Source: Prorocentrum cordatum
Lineage: Eukaryota; Sar; Dinophyceae; Prorocentrales; Prorocentraceae
NCBI GenBank assembly: GCA_963575745.1
Contig: CAUYUJ010016908.1
Span: 147,501 to 211,500 of the forward strand
Direction: 5' to 3'
DNA length: 64,000 nt
The notes under the pieces were generated by a model, which was not told the DNA's origin, searched no databases, and saw only the letters and a program-made list of their open reading frames with translations. The position numbers were made by a program, and so were the translations under genes. This document shows positions 18,366 through 29,198 of this stretch, piece by piece. Within the stretch, counting starts at the first letter, position 1. Every line of letters begins with the position of its first letter.

Positions 18366-19950
18366 GCTTTCATCCAGCACCATGTTTCTTCTTGGCAAGG
18401 TGTCCTTGGGATATCGACCTTCTTGGCAAGGTCTCCCACGAGGTCGGCTTTTCATCTAAAATCGTGGTGTGAACGATTCCGGAACAGTAGACGGCACCGA
18501 GGCCGAAAACATATTCACAACTGCCACGACTGAAGCTCGGCGACGAGCCCGGGAGAGAAGTGAGAAGAGGCGGGCCATCTGAAAAGACTCGGAAATCCGC
18601 CAACCTTCTGAGAAATTGCCGAAACCTTCCCCGAAGACGCAGAACACTTCTCAGAAGGCGCGGGAGCTTCCGAGAAGTCCCGGCGCCTTCTGGGCGGGCC
18701 TTCTCCTCCTCACTCTCCCCCCTCGCTCGCAGCCGGATCAAAGCTCACAGAGATACGAGCCAGTACACTGCCCCCTGTGTCAGACCACAGCCCCCGCAGA
18801 GGTGGCCCCAGGCCCTGCGGCAAAGAAGCGCGCCTCCAAGCGCCTATCGCTCCCGCCCAGGAGGAGCGATCCCCATGCCTCGCGGATCCTGGATCACTGC
18901 ACGGCGACCAGCGCCACGTGCGTTGGCTCAACATGGCCTCCAGTCTGTCTTCGGGAGGGCCCAACACTGCCAAGAAATTGCCCCAAGTGGCCTCGGAGCC
19001 CCCTAGCCATTTCGCTTCCGATGGGCTTCCGTGGCCTCAGGATGGCGTCCAATAGAGCCCCAAGAGGGGCCCACAAAGGCACCACGACGACCCCGAATAC
19101 CCTCAACAACTCCTCAGGAGCGCCTCGAAAAGCAATTTGTCTGGCTCCAGTGGGGATCGACAACTTGGTGCCGTCACCTTTTCTTGACCGATGTCATCCT
19201 TCATGGCCCAGGGTAAGGAATCGAACTCTATGCACCGACGCTTCTTCCGTCCCTGCATGCGAATTTGCACTGGAGAGCGGATACTGGTGTATACGGGACC
19301 CTGGTGTATACAATTTTCGTTGTTCCCCCGGGACATCGGGGAAAAAAATATACACGACACCACTACAGCGTCGTCCTCGACCCCCAAGAAGTCCTTCGGT
19401 TGCCAAAAACAGCCCGCCACTGGTAATGTATATGTTCCAGTTTCCGACAGGAGGGCCCCGAAGGACCCCAATAAATGCCTGCAGGAAAATTCTGAAAGTT
19501 GCCCCGAGAGGGCCCCCAGATAGCCCATGCAAACTGCCAAGGGGCCCCCGACTGAAAGACCCGCGACAACATGGATTGCTGACTCCTTGGTCTGCAAAAG
19601 CTGGTCCGGAGTTGTTGTTCTCGAGTAGGGGGTCGACTACAGAATTGAGTTCCCCTATAATTGCTTCGTCCGTCGAAGTTACGAATAAAACGTAGAACTC
19701 TCTGTAATCCTATTGAGCAGTCTAAGTAACTCTCGAAGGATCAAGCAAATCAACTTTGGTGTAAATCAGATGTGTCATCGATTCTGTACTCGATGTTGAC
19801 AACTGCACACTATAAATACTCCTCCCCCCCCCCCCCGAGACGTCCTGAGAGCAGCGCGCCCCCATCCGCGTAGGATTTCTGCATACAAGCTTGGTGCATG
19901 TTGGCTCCTCTCTGCGGTTTCAGTCTGGATGCTCTCGGTCCTTCTAAAAT
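18366..19950. other. 1.6 kb without recognised gene
   Basis: Small internal duplications (CTTCTTGGCAAGGT at 18388 and 18419), CTTCTCAGAAGGC-type words (18600-18690), and an A/T-rich stretch (19640-19790). The frames seen are short and not protein-like. Confidence 0.3.
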
Positions 19951-20202
19951 TTGGTTGACCCAATCGGGAGTCCAGCTGAAAGGGGGTGGTGCAATAGATT
20001 TGGGGCAGTTATTTTGCACATGTATTGCGCTGGAGGACTGTATTGCGTTGTGCTGCAACTAGATGTATTGCACGTAAAAATCCAGCAACAAATTTGCTCA
20101 CTGAAATGTATTGCACGCCCCAAATCCAGTGCAACCCCACGTCTCTGTTTCCCCATGGCTATTGCACCCTCTTTTTTCGGTAGACCCCTTTTGGGTCAAC
20201 CA
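19951..20202. mobile_element. 252-bp inverted-repeat element with TGTATTGC repeats
   Basis: Left TTGGTTGACCCAATCGGGAG and right CTTTTGGGTCAACCA are inverted; complementarity continues inward about 50 bp to GGTGCAATAG. The interior repeats TGTATTGC(G/A) four times. Only copy in the window. Confidence 0.6.
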
Positions 20203-20740
20203 GACAAAACGGTGCTCCCGCTGCAACGTGGGCCTCACTTTCGGATCGTTCATCTCCTCCCGAGGGCGCTCTCGCCCCCGTCATTCAGGAGAGCGCTCTT
20301 TCCCGAATCTGGGTCCTTCCTCGTCGCTCCCTCGTCCCCCCCCGCGCCTTCGCCTGGTCCTCTGATCCTCCTGTTCCACTGTATCGTTTGCGGGTGGGCT
20401 GGTGGGGATACGCGAATCGAAACGAATCATGTCTTAAAGCAATTACAATAAACAAAAAGAACAATCTGGGGCGACAATGTAAACAATAACTCTTCCCAAC
20501 GCTGTAGTGCGCATATAGAAAATTATCCCAATACGACCCTACCTAGAAAAACATTTACGACATGCGATAATACATCGGGTTTCATGTCTCCCGGCCGGTG
20601 CTATGTGCGAAACCTTCGTGAATCCTAAGGGCTCAAGCTGCCCCACTAAAGGGCTCAAGATGGCCCACAGACGGAACACATGCATGGAACATACGTGCGC
20701 ACACACACATATATATATATATATATACACATAGCAGCAG
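20203..20740. other. No gene seen; ends in a short (TA)n run
   Basis: Contains GTGCTCCCGCTGCAACG (20212), a phrase also repeated at 45440 and 47240-47310, and (CA)/(TA) dinucleotides at 20700-20730. Confidence 0.35.
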
Positions 20741-20749
20741 CAATAGTGG

Positions 20750-20920
20750 ATGCTGTGCTGCGCTATGCTGTGCTATGCTATGCTCTGCTATGCTGCGCAA
20801 TGCTATGCTGGGCTAGGCTCGGCTACGCTATGCTATGATATGCTATGCTATGCTATGCTGCGCTATGCTATGCTGCGTCATGCTATGCTATGCTATGCTG
20901 TGCTATGCTATGCTATGCTT
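20750..20920 (+). repeat. (TGCTA)n pentanucleotide microsatellite
   Basis: About 33 units of TGCTA with scattered changes (TGCTG, TGCGC). Confidence 0.9.
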
Positions 20921-21344
20921 TTGCTTCGCCTTCGTTTTTGCCTTCACTGTTGCCTTTGCTTTTGCCTTTGCTCAGGACCCAGGGAGCGCAACCGGGGGAA
21001 CCGCCCGGGGCGGTTTCCACTGCCCGGCCCCTTAAGCCAACCGAGTAAGAACACTTCTAGGCAGAGCCTAGGTAGGGAACGCATGGAAGGCGGGGCAAAC
21101 CAGACCGCCGGGGACGTCCTCGCGACCGCCATCTTGAGGCCATCTTGGGCGTCTTGGAGCGATCTTGGGCTGTCTTGGAGACCTCCGGGAGCGCTCTCGG
21201 AGCTCTCTCTTGGCGCCCTCCGGGGGCGACTCAGCCTCCCGGCGCGACCCTAGCGCGCTCCCAGGGCCCTGGGGCCCCCAGGCGCGTCGAGGGGCCGCCC
21301 TGGGAGCCATCAGCCCTGTCCCCAGGTTCCCCTGTGTATAAATA
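20921..21344. other. No gene seen
   Basis: GCC(T/A)TTG repeats at 20925-20975, then TCTTGGAGCGATCTTGGG-type degenerate repeats to 21220. Confidence 0.3.
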
Positions 21345-21386
21345 TATGGATATATACGTATACGCATATGTGTATATGTATATATA

Positions 21387-21422
<36 letters not shown>

Positions 21423-21457
21423 GACGTACATATGGAATATATCAAACACACACACAC

Positions 21458-21498
<41 letters not shown>

Positions 21499-21515
21499 TG
21501 TAGACATACAGACAT
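21345..21515. repeat. (TA)n and (CA)n tract
   Basis: Two (TA)n blocks (about 21384-21418 and 21460-21499) separated by ACACACACACA. Confidence 0.9.
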
Positions 21516-22865
21516 GTACACACTATCCAGGGTCCAGGCCAGGCCCCAACCCCTCCTGCTGATGCCATCGGGCACCTCCTCCCCCGCGCGATGGGCACGC
21601 CCCCCCCCCCCCCTTGTGGGCGTGGCGTGGTGGGGTCTTCCCCTGTGGGTATGGGGTCCAGCCCTCCCCCCTCCCATCAGGGAGGAGGACGAGGACGAGG
21701 ACGAGGAGGAGGAGGAGGAGGAGGAGAAGAGGAAGTGAGAGAAGTGAGCGAGGTAGGAGATGGCCAAGGAACGAGGAGGGAGGGATGCGGAGGGGGACGG
21801 AGGAAGGGAAAGAACCATCGTCGTCGACGGTGTTTTCCCCGTCGTCCCCTCCCTCCGGGTGTGGCGTGTTGCAGTAATTCAGGGAGCTGGAGCGGAAGGT
21901 GTCTTCGTCGTCGTCGTCGTTGTCTTCGTCGTCATCATCGTCGCCGTCCCCCCCATCCCATCTGGGGGGCGGCGGGGGCCCGAGGGGTCGCTGGGCCCGG
22001 AGCCCAGGACCACATATCAATCGTATTGTTCCGGTCTGTGGAATCTTTGTCCAGAGGGGACAATTTAAAACTATTATTCGGTGGCGAATTCATGGCTGTC
22101 GGGATCGCGGCGGGGAAGGGGGGGACCATCAATGTTTTCACAATTTTGGGACACTATGAGTCCCCACAGTGAATGTTCCGCTGTGCACCACTGGAGAGCA
22201 TGAAAATGGCGACAAATTTACACTGGGCAGCGCACATGGCAGCGTGGGGGTCTGGGTAGGGGGTCGCTCCTCAGGACCACCCGCGGGAGTAACTAGGAGT
22301 AAGTTGACTGTGCTACGTCTGGTAGCACACAGAGAGGCACAGTAGCGTGCGAGCTCCAACCTCGAACCCGTTCCCCAGGCACCTGGACTGGCGGGCAGGA
22401 GAACCCAGAATCGAATCGATGTCGGATCGGCGATCCAGATGAATCGGATCGGCAGGAATCGTCAGCCGAATCGGGAGAAGGCGACTCGGCGGAAATCGGC
22501 AGGCTAGTAGGCCTCCACTAGGGAATCAAAGCCCAAATCTGCATCCCAAACCGACTCAAATCAGAATATGAAGCCATCGACGTCGAATTGAATCAAGTCG
22601 GAGGCATCAAAACGCTAGGAGGGTGCGGATGGGTGGGGCGCCAAGGATTGGGTGCCGGCGGGCCCATCGGCCACAGACACGTCCGCAGACGCAGCAGCAT
22701 TGCCCCGGATAGCTCCCCGCCCGCCCGGGGAAGCTCCGAGACATCTCTGGAGGACTGGCCCGCGGATCACTACTTGCCAGACCCCCCCAGACCAGCCCGC
22801 AAGACCCATACCCCCACACACATTTCGGGTTTGGGGGTGTACGGTTCCATGGTGTTTTCACGATG
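21516..22865. other. 1.3 kb without recognised gene
   Basis: Holds a GGACGAGGACGAGGAGGAGG run (21682-21735), TCGTCG repeats (21905-21945), one isolated unit resembling the 100-bp minisatellite (AATGGCGACAAATTTACACT at 22204), and a stretch of CGAATCGG/GGATCGGC words (22400-22590). Confidence 0.35.
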
Positions 22866-22945
22866 TTCCAGCGTCCCCCCCACTGGCACTTGGCAGGCCC
22901 AACGGCGACTTCGGGTCGGGTTGGGGTGGCTTGGTATGCAGTCAC
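22866..22945 (+). repeat. Dispersed repeat shared with 61411-61492
   Basis: Both have TTTC..G..CCCCCCC(A)CTGG and then CTTCGGGT(C/G)GGGTTGGGGTGG leading to GGTATGC.GTC. Confidence 0.45.
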
Positions 22946-23269
22946 CGGAGGAACCCCAAGCAGGCCTCCACGGCCCCAAACCATTTGAATATCGAATCGT
23001 TTTGAATGATTCTGGGGAACTCGCCATTTCTAGCCTCCGAATTCCCACGACGGCCCACGAGGCCCTAAAGATCACCCCCACATGGCTGGTGGACGGCTCG
23101 AGAAGCCTCAAAGGAACCCCATGAGCCGCCCAAGCGGGGGAAGTAGCACTGGCCTTGGGAGCCTCTCCCTTCAAAGTTGCCATAAGATCAAGATGCCCCC
23201 AGATTATGGCCCGCAACAGGCCCGCGCGCATGCCCAGATTGCACGAAAAGAGCCTCATAGCAAAGAGCG
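22946..23269. other. No gene seen
   Basis: Low-copy sequence with no protein-like frame and no recognised repeat. Confidence 0.3.
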
Positions 23270-23409
23270 TACAGTCAACCCGTATAATAGCAAGGATGCG
23301 CGGCGGTAAGGATGCAAGGGCCTTGGAAGGCCGTTTCGAAGCTGTTCGAGCGGGGCCAAGGCTGGACCAAGTAGCAGAGGATGCAAGGGTACCCTTGTAT
23401 GCGGGGGGC
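23270..23409. mobile_element. TA-CAGTCAACCCG element, right end missing
   Basis: Starts TACAGTCAACCCGTATAAT and follows the family (GGATGCGCGGCGGTAAGGAT, TTCGAGCGGGGCC, AGGGTACC). It stops at TATGCGGGG without the final TTGACTGTA. Confidence 0.65.
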
Positions 23410-24380
23410 AAGCAGCTCTTCAAACAAAAATCACAAGCACGAAATCCATTGCATTGAAGCCATCCGACACTGCCCAAGGAGCCAAAATCTTTCACCAGGG
23501 TGGTCCACCCTCAACGACCAGACGGCCAGCACCAACAAACCACCCATGACCTCTGCGACCCAGCAACCCCAAGGCATCGGCGGTGCGGTGTCTTCCTAAG
23601 AGTTACACGGATGGAGTGTGAGGATTCAAGGAACATGGAGCGCGCCAAGATCAAACATAACCTTAGACCGAGGACGCAGAACAAACGAAAAGGATGCCCC
23701 TAATCTAGGGGTGCGTGGGCGTATTGCATCAAATGCTCATCCTTACCGCCGCTCGTTTGTACAATTGCGCTCCGCTGGCGAACGACACATTTCGACGTCG
23801 TAAAGGCGCGCATGGCGTAGTATAAAAGTCTGGCCCCTGGAGGTTAGATGTTTATCCGTATCCACTGCGTCTCGGCCTTCTGATGCCCCTTCCTGGAAGG
23901 GCAAAAACGAAAAACGGATCTGGATATAAAAAGATTGCCTGCAGAAGGGACATGGACCGGATTCGCGCAAATTGCAATTTATCGCTAAAGTGACCGTTTA
24001 GATTCCTTTCCGCGTGACGGTCATTACCCGTTGGGAAGGAAGGCGGGCGGGAAGGTAACGATGACGGCGTACGCGGCGTGCACCCGCCAGGGTGCGTCCG
24101 CGCCACCGGCGCATCAACCGCCTGCGTGCACTACAGCATTGTTAGCGTTACCTGGGCAGGGGTAGCGGGGGGGGGTGGCCAGGGTAACGAGCGTTCCCCT
24201 GAGGAGGAAAAAACAAAACGTTCACCAAATGACCGAACATCGCGACCGAAGACAACATGCATCCGAGAAGACGCAGGGCAACTCCGAGGGTAGCAGGGCG
24301 CACGAAGTGGCACGGGGCACCGGAGCTTCCCTGCTTCGACTTCAACGTCGGCCCCGACTGCAGTGTTGTGCTTGCGTGGC
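23410..24380. other. Downstream of the HIR exon; next exon not found
   Basis: If the HIR gene continues, this stretch is intron (minus strand begins GCCACG after the exon). I searched by eye for the usual continuation of the family (AEA..AKYL..GLARQR) and did not find it. Holds a C-rich block at 24160-24180. Confidence 0.35.
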
Positions 24381-24872
24381 CTTCTTCACCACTCTGATCT
24401 TCTCGGCCTCGGACGCCATCAATGCCGCATCACGGAGGCGCTTTTGCTTGTTGATCTCGTTCATCGAGTTCATCACGTCCTGACTCGGCTTGAGCTCTGT
24501 AACCAAAGCCTTGATGATCTGGAATCCGTACTCGTGCATGCTTTTGGTGAGGGCTTCATTAACGCCCTGACTGATCTTATCCTTCTCTTCGAACGCCTCA
24601 TCCAAGGTCATCTTCGGCACGGCCGATCGTATCACATCGGATACGTAAGAATCGATCTGCGCGCTAACGTTGGCAAGCTTGTAAATCGCCGATTCGGCCT
24701 GCTCTGGGATAACCTGCTGCTGAACGGACACCTTCACCAGCACGAACACGTTGTCCTTGGTCTTGGTTTCTACGAAGACGTCGTTCTGCTCGACGCGCTT
24801 GCTGATGGAGCGGAACGAGATGCAGCAACCCATTAAGTCAAATCCGACGATGTTGAGGCCGGCCCCGATCAC
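24381..24872 (-). CDS. HIR/SPFH (band 7) membrane-scaffold protein, main exon
   Basis: 164 codons read without interruption: VIGAGLNIVGFDLMGCC, then SKRVEQNDVFVETKTKDNVF, YKLANVSAQIDSYVSDVIR, VPKMTLDEAFEEKDKI, ALTKSMHEYGFQIIKALV and MNEINKQKRLRDAA ending EAEKIRVVKK. This order (ETKTKDNVF, QI.YV.DVIR, LDE.FE.K..I, YG..I, MNEIN..RLR.AA..AEAEK) is the SPFH/band-7 core of hypersensitive-induced-response proteins, which oligomerise in membrane microdomains. It starts after an acceptor CTCGAG| (24873-24878) and ends AAG|GC, a GC donor. Joined in phase 0 to the exon at 29199-29240 it gives a continuous family match. The N-terminal and C-terminal exons are not seen. As intron-containing host coding sequence it stands out from the surrounding repeats. 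Confidence 0.85.
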
Positions 24873-25074
24873 CTCGAGAGGCACTCGCTACGATGACGAT
24901 AGTAATCCTTCGAGGCGGGGACATGGCGGGCGGTGGATGTGAATACTCTGCGGCCCCAGGGGGTCCCGAATGTATCCATGTCCATCGCCTGCCGACATCC
25001 CCTGAGATCGCCCCTCCTGGCGGTGATTGTCGATATCACCGCCACGGGAATCCCCTCTGCCCCTGCTAGGTAGG

Positions 25075-25220
25075 AGCAGCCAGTACCGAATCGGGCTGCG
25101 CATCGGCACGGAATCGAAACCGAATCGGATCGGCTGCGCCAGGATGCACAAACCGCCGTGTCAGCGCCTGGCCGCACCGGATCGTCGGGAAACCGAACTC
25201 GAATTGGATCGGAAACGGCT
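25075..25220 (+). repeat. GGATCGG-rich repeat, first copy
   Basis: GCGCATCGGCACGGAATCG and CGAATCGGATCGGCTGCGCC, then GGATCGTCGGAAA, correspond in order to 28870-29005. Confidence 0.45.
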
Positions 25221-25237
25221 GAAGCAGATATATAATC

Positions 25238-25397
25238 TTAGGTCGGGCATGTCCACCTACAGGCATATTTTTAAGGAGAAATGAAAAATAGTCTGAACAT
25301 ATACAAGAATGGTATAAACAAGTAGTCGAACAATCTTCCCCATATCATTTATGTGGTACTTTTGAATACTCCTCATGTTGAGGGACACGCCCGACTT
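25238..25397. mobile_element. TTA-GGTCGGGC family, complete copy with TTA on both sides
   Basis: TTAGGTCGGGCATGTCCACC at the left and GGGACACGCCCGACTTA at the right, 160 bp. TTA lies just outside both inverted repeats, a 3-bp duplication of the kind made by PIF/Harbinger elements. The interior is AT-rich. Confidence 0.7.
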
Positions 25398-25399
25398 AT

Positions 25400-25530
25400 A
25401 CATACATATATATATATACACGTATAGGTAGATTTACATACATACATGCATCAACATATATACATATACATATATTCATCTAAAGAAGGGTATACATATG
25501 AACATATGTGTATATATATATATATATAGA
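25400..25530. repeat. (TA)/(CA)-rich tract
   Basis: Runs of TATATA and CATACATA, including TATATATATATATATAG at 25512-25529. Confidence 0.85.
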
Positions 25531-25799
25531 TATATTCTCATACGCACCTCTCCGAGGGAGTAGAGCTCAGAGGGGATTAATGCGTCCGTGCGTGCGTCCG
25601 TGTTTGATTTTTCTGGCCGTTTCGCTCGGGACATCCTCGAAATTCTGAAAATCGGTGGCACCCCTCACGCAGATCGTGAAGGAGAGGTCCAAAAACACAT
25701 GGGAATTTCACCATTTTAACATAAAACCTTCAAAAACACATGGTAATTTCAATAATGTTGACCCCGATTCTCAGAGAATGGCGGTTTCGCCTGAGACAT

Positions 25800-25983
25800 C
25801 CTCCCAAAATCGAGCCCCAGACCCCTCCTCGGAGCCTCCTGGGGGCCTCCTGGAACCTCCTGGGGCCTCCTGGGGCTTTCTGGACCTTCTGGTACCCCAG
25901 ACCCCGCCTCGGAGCCTCCTGGAGTTCTCCTGGGCCTGCTGAGGCCGCCTGGGGCCTCCTGGGGCCTCCTGGGGCTTCAGAAC
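25800..25983 (+). repeat. CCTCCTGGGG minisatellite
   Basis: About a dozen imperfect copies of GCCTCCTGGGG/GCCTCCTGGA; a second short block is at 26285-26355 after a (CA)n-rich stretch (26155-26283). Confidence 0.75.
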
Positions 25984-26152
25984 TACACCCTGCGAGATGC
26001 TTAAGAAATCATGGATTAAGAAATTCATAGTCTCAGAATTTGAGTAAAGACCCAGGATTTCGATTGAAACCTTAGGATTTACCATGAAACATTAAGAATC
26101 ATCGAGACTCTGGCCGAAAATTTAAGTTTTCTTAAGCATCGCCTAGGGTGTA
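25984..26152. mobile_element. 169-bp AT-rich inverted-repeat element
   Basis: TACACCCTGCGAGATGCTTA at the left and the inverse of TACACCCTAGGCGATGCTTA at the right, with TA at both edges. The interior is strikingly AT-rich. Only copy in the window; the TA edges suggest a Tc1/mariner-type origin. Confidence 0.65.
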
Positions 26153-26631
26153 CATGCACACACAGAGACACAAATCACGCCCAACACATCACACGCTAGA
26201 CAAACATAACATACACACACAACACCGACAACACACAAAAAGCACGCACCACACAAAGCACACATCACACACACAACACTCACAATCCTGGGGCCTCCTG
26301 GAGCCTCTTCTGGTATCCAAGTCGGGCCTCCTGAGGCTTCCTGGGGGGCCCTGGTACACACATCGCAAGGTGTGGCAACCCCACTTGCGCTCGAGTGCGA
26401 CTTCGCTGTTGCATGTCACTCCTGCTTCAAACGCCCCTTCAGCTTGTTGTATGAGCCTGGGCACACACGTGCCACTTGTATATACACAGTCAGATCGTTC
26501 GGATCGACATGGGCCCTGCCTAGGCAGCTGCATGTGCGTCCTACCCCATGCAGAGCGGATTCCTGAAGCCACCGACGGCGTGGGCTCAGAACCTGCAGGA
26601 AGCCCGCAGCCAAACGAACTCCCATGGGAAA

Positions 26632-26864
26632 GGCCCTGGAAACGACAAGGCCGTTTTTTTACCGGTTCCGTTATGCCGATTTTGGTTGCCGGTTCCGACG
26701 CCGTTGTTTTACTGGTTCCGTCGCCGTTTCTTTACCAATTCGGGCTCCAATTCCAATCCTGGAGCCGTTTTTTGCCGTTTCTTGTCCCGTGTTTTTGCCG
26801 ATTCCATTTTCAAGAGACACTTTTTCGGAAACGGTGAAAAACAGCCCTGCCGTTTCCCGGGCCC
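26632..26864. mobile_element. GGCCCTGGAAACG element with internal CCGGTTCCG repeats
   Basis: The left GGCCCTGGAAACGACAAGGC and the right end (inverse of GGGCCCGGGAAACGGCAGGG) pair over about 27 bp. Inside, GCCGTTTTT..CCGGTTCCG recurs about every 25-30 bp. A right-truncated copy is at 55252. Confidence 0.65.
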
Positions 26865-26902
26865 ACTAAGTGCCGATACCCCGGCGTCGACTTGACATGC
26901 AG

Positions 26903-27085
26903 GCCCCGATCATTGGATGCCAGAAAAAACTCTGGTCGCGACCGACGAGATGTGTCGCTGCCGATTCTGCTTCGAATTCAAATTCAAAAGCGGTCGCACC
27001 CAGTCGGTCGCTTTCGGTGGCGACCGATTCTGCAATCAGTCGCGATCGGTCGCGACCGAAATATCTGGTGTCCAATGATCTGGGC
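26903..27085. mobile_element. GATCATTGGA inverted-repeat element
   Basis: Left GATCATTGGATGCCAGA and right TCTGGTGTCCAATGATC are inverted, followed inward on both sides by GGTCGCGACCGA. The centre has GGTCGC repeats. 183 bp, single copy here. Confidence 0.65.
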
Positions 27086-27202
27086 AAGGGTAATCAGGTT
27101 TCGTCAGTGGGTCGCGGAGCCCTTCCCCCCCCTTGTTGTGGACGAGGGCCAGGTGTGACTTCAATATCGATCACTTCTTCTAGCATGGAAAAAAAACAAT
27201 TC

Positions 27203-27270
27203 AGGTCCTGAGGGAAACTGGTCCTGGACCCCAGGGGAGCGTAAACCCTGGGACCACTTCTTCGTCCCTA
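27203..27270 (+). mobile_element. GGTCCTGGGGGAAAC family, shortened copy
   Basis: AGGTCCTGAGGGAAACTGG and a near right end TGGGACCACTTCTTCGTCCCT; most of the body is missing. Confidence 0.4.
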
Positions 27271-27291
27271 GAAGAGGAACAAATACAATAA

Positions 27292-27436
27292 ACACAAACT
27301 TTTGGCGCTCCGCGCAGATTTCTCGGATCCGCGCCGGACCCCACTACCCTTGCGCGCGGAGCGCGCCTGGGGCGGCGCCGCCTGGTGGCCCCAGCGCGGA
27401 TCCAAGAAATCCGCGCGGAGTGCCGAAAGTTTATGT
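27292..27436. repeat. CTCCGCGCGG foldback element, best-preserved copy
   Basis: ACACAAACTTTTGGCGCTCC... at the left pairs with ...GAGTGCCGAAAGTTTATGT at the right; arms of about 40 bp include GGATTTCTTGGATCCGCGC. The short GC-rich centre ends in GGCGGCGCCGCC-like sequence. Confidence 0.7.
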
Positions 27437-27690
27437 CTACAGCGTTTTTTCTTCTTCGATGGAGGGCACCGAGGAGCTCGAAAACAGGGCAACAAAATCC
27501 TCGGGGCCCGCTGCCCTGAGAACGCGCTCGCATCGCAGCGACTCCCCGCGCAAGCCTTGGCCTTCGGTTGACCTGCCGGGCGCTTGGCGCACCGCACGCG
27601 CGCGCGGGGGAGAACCGACGCTCGGCCGCCCCGACGCCCGCCGCGCGTGCGCCCTCTCGGGAGCGGCGAGACGCGGGCACCAGAGGCCTC

Positions 27691-27892
27691 ATAGATGGGG
27701 TCGGGGTAGATGGGGTCGGAGGATCATGCCGCATCGGCGATGCCTTGGCGACACATCGTCGATTCATCGGCAATGTATCGGCGACGTCGGCGAGGCATCG
27801 GGGCCATCGGCGTGGAGAAGATCGGGCTCCACATCGAGCCGCATCGCCGATGCATCGGCGATGCGGCGCGATCCTCCGATCCCATCTACTCT
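27691..27892. mobile_element. TAGATGGGGTCGG element with ATCGGCGATGC interior
   Basis: Left ATAGATGGGGTCGGGGTAGA, right end CCGATCCCATCTA. The interior is made of GCATCGGCGATG words. Matches 31969-32215 throughout (shared GATCGGGCT.CACATCGAGC). Confidence 0.65.
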
Positions 27893-28080
27893 CGGGCCGG
27901 GCGAAAGGGGGGGATAGTAAAGGAGGGGGTTGAGAATCAGCTGACGTAGCCAATTTCCCTGGCGCCTCCCAGCGCTGGGAGGCGTCCATGTATCGAGGAC
28001 TGGGCCCGGCGGCGGGGCCGAAGCCAGCTGCATGCAGCAGACTTCGTAACACCCCCTTTCCCTTCCCCCCTATTTTGGAC

Positions 28081-28277
28081 GCCCGACATGGGTACGGACA
28101 AAATTGGTACAATGCCCAACAACACATGTTGTCCTAAACCAACAGCGGCCGCTGTTGGGCAGGCGGCCTTTGCCTCGAATGGACACAGGCCGCGGCGGCG
28201 TGGACAGCGAGTCCAGTTCAAAATGAACAGGAACTGCTGTTGGGCATTGTACCCCTTCTCTCCGCACCCATCTCGTT
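28081..28277. mobile_element. GGTACAATGCCCAACA element
   Basis: Left ATGGGTACGGAC..GGTACAATGCCCAACA and right TGTTGGGCATTGTACC..GCACCCAT are inverted over about 40 bp. Inside is the 16-bp palindrome AACAGCGGCCGCTGTT. A second copy lies at 62811-62997. Confidence 0.7.
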
Positions 28278-28869
28278 CGTGCCGACCTCTCGCACGGCCC
28301 GATACTCGGACCTCATCCGGGAGGCCCAGAGGCACCACCGCTCTTTTGGGGGGGCCTCTCCAAGGGGGGCACGCGCTCCGCCCAAGATTTCTATGGGGCG
28401 GCGCCAGCCGTGCACGAGCGGCGACCGTGTGCATACCCACAACCTCGCGGTATGGATCCCTGAGAACCGACGCTGCAGCATAAATGGCAACATCGACAAA
28501 AACATCACGCCCGGAGCCCTAGACCCCATTTGTCTGTGTCATGTTTCGAACCGGATCGATCTGAGAGAGTCACGGGGCTCGAAATCGAGCGAAACCACCA
28601 GCTGTGACAAAAAATTGCAACGCCAAAATCTCAAAGATTCCTGGGCGCGATCCCTGGGCCCGGTCGCTTGCGCGGGGCATCCGCGGGAAGCGCCCCGTCT
28701 CCGCGAGGTCGCGGCACAGGGGCCCAGCATGCGAGGCCGCACATGCGGATATGCTTGCCGCCTACGAGCCGCAGCGACGAGGACCCCCTGGGGGGGGACC
28801 AATGACCAACGGCAAGAACGAAGCAGGATCAGCCAGCGCCGAATCGTGAGATCGGATATGCTCGGAGCA

Positions 28870-29005
28870 TGCGTCGGACCGCGCAGCATCGGCGCGGAGT
28901 CGGATTCGTATCGGATCGGACGCGCAAAGATGCTCAACAACGCCCACGCGAGCATCGGATCGTCGGAATAGCAGACATCGAACTGCATCGGGCTGGTCAG
29001 AATGG
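28870..29005 (+). repeat. GGATCGG-rich repeat, second copy
   Basis: GCGCAGCATCGGCGCGGAGT, CGTATCGGATCGGACGCGCA and GCATCGGATCGTCGGAA parallel 25075-25220. Confidence 0.45.
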
Positions 29006-29198
29006 ACATCGATTCGGATCGACATGGACCAGGGGAGTGGGCATTGGTGTCGGTGTTCTTTACCTCTGAAGCCCAAGCGCTCCCAACACGTGGCAACCAG
29101 GGAAGAGTAGCCAGATCGAAATCACTCCGAGGGGGGCAGAATGAGTGCGGGCGGGGTATGGATGTGGGCTGTGGTGGTGGAGCGTTTCCCACGCGCGC

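Larger units (their letters stand above)
24873..29198 (-). other. Intron of the HIR gene, 4.3 kb, packed with short elements
   Basis: Bounded by GC (29198-29197, minus strand) and AG (24874-24873). It contains inverted-repeat elements at 25238, 25984, 26632, 26903, 27203, 27292, 27691 and 28081, two copies of a GGATCGG-rich repeat, and (TA)n, (CA)n and CCTCCTGGGG tracts. Confidence 0.7.

Noticed and set aside
23845-23890. GTCTCGGCCTTCTGA resembling the start of U2 snRNA
   Set aside because: Similarity stops after about 15 bases; branch-recognition and Sm regions are absent.
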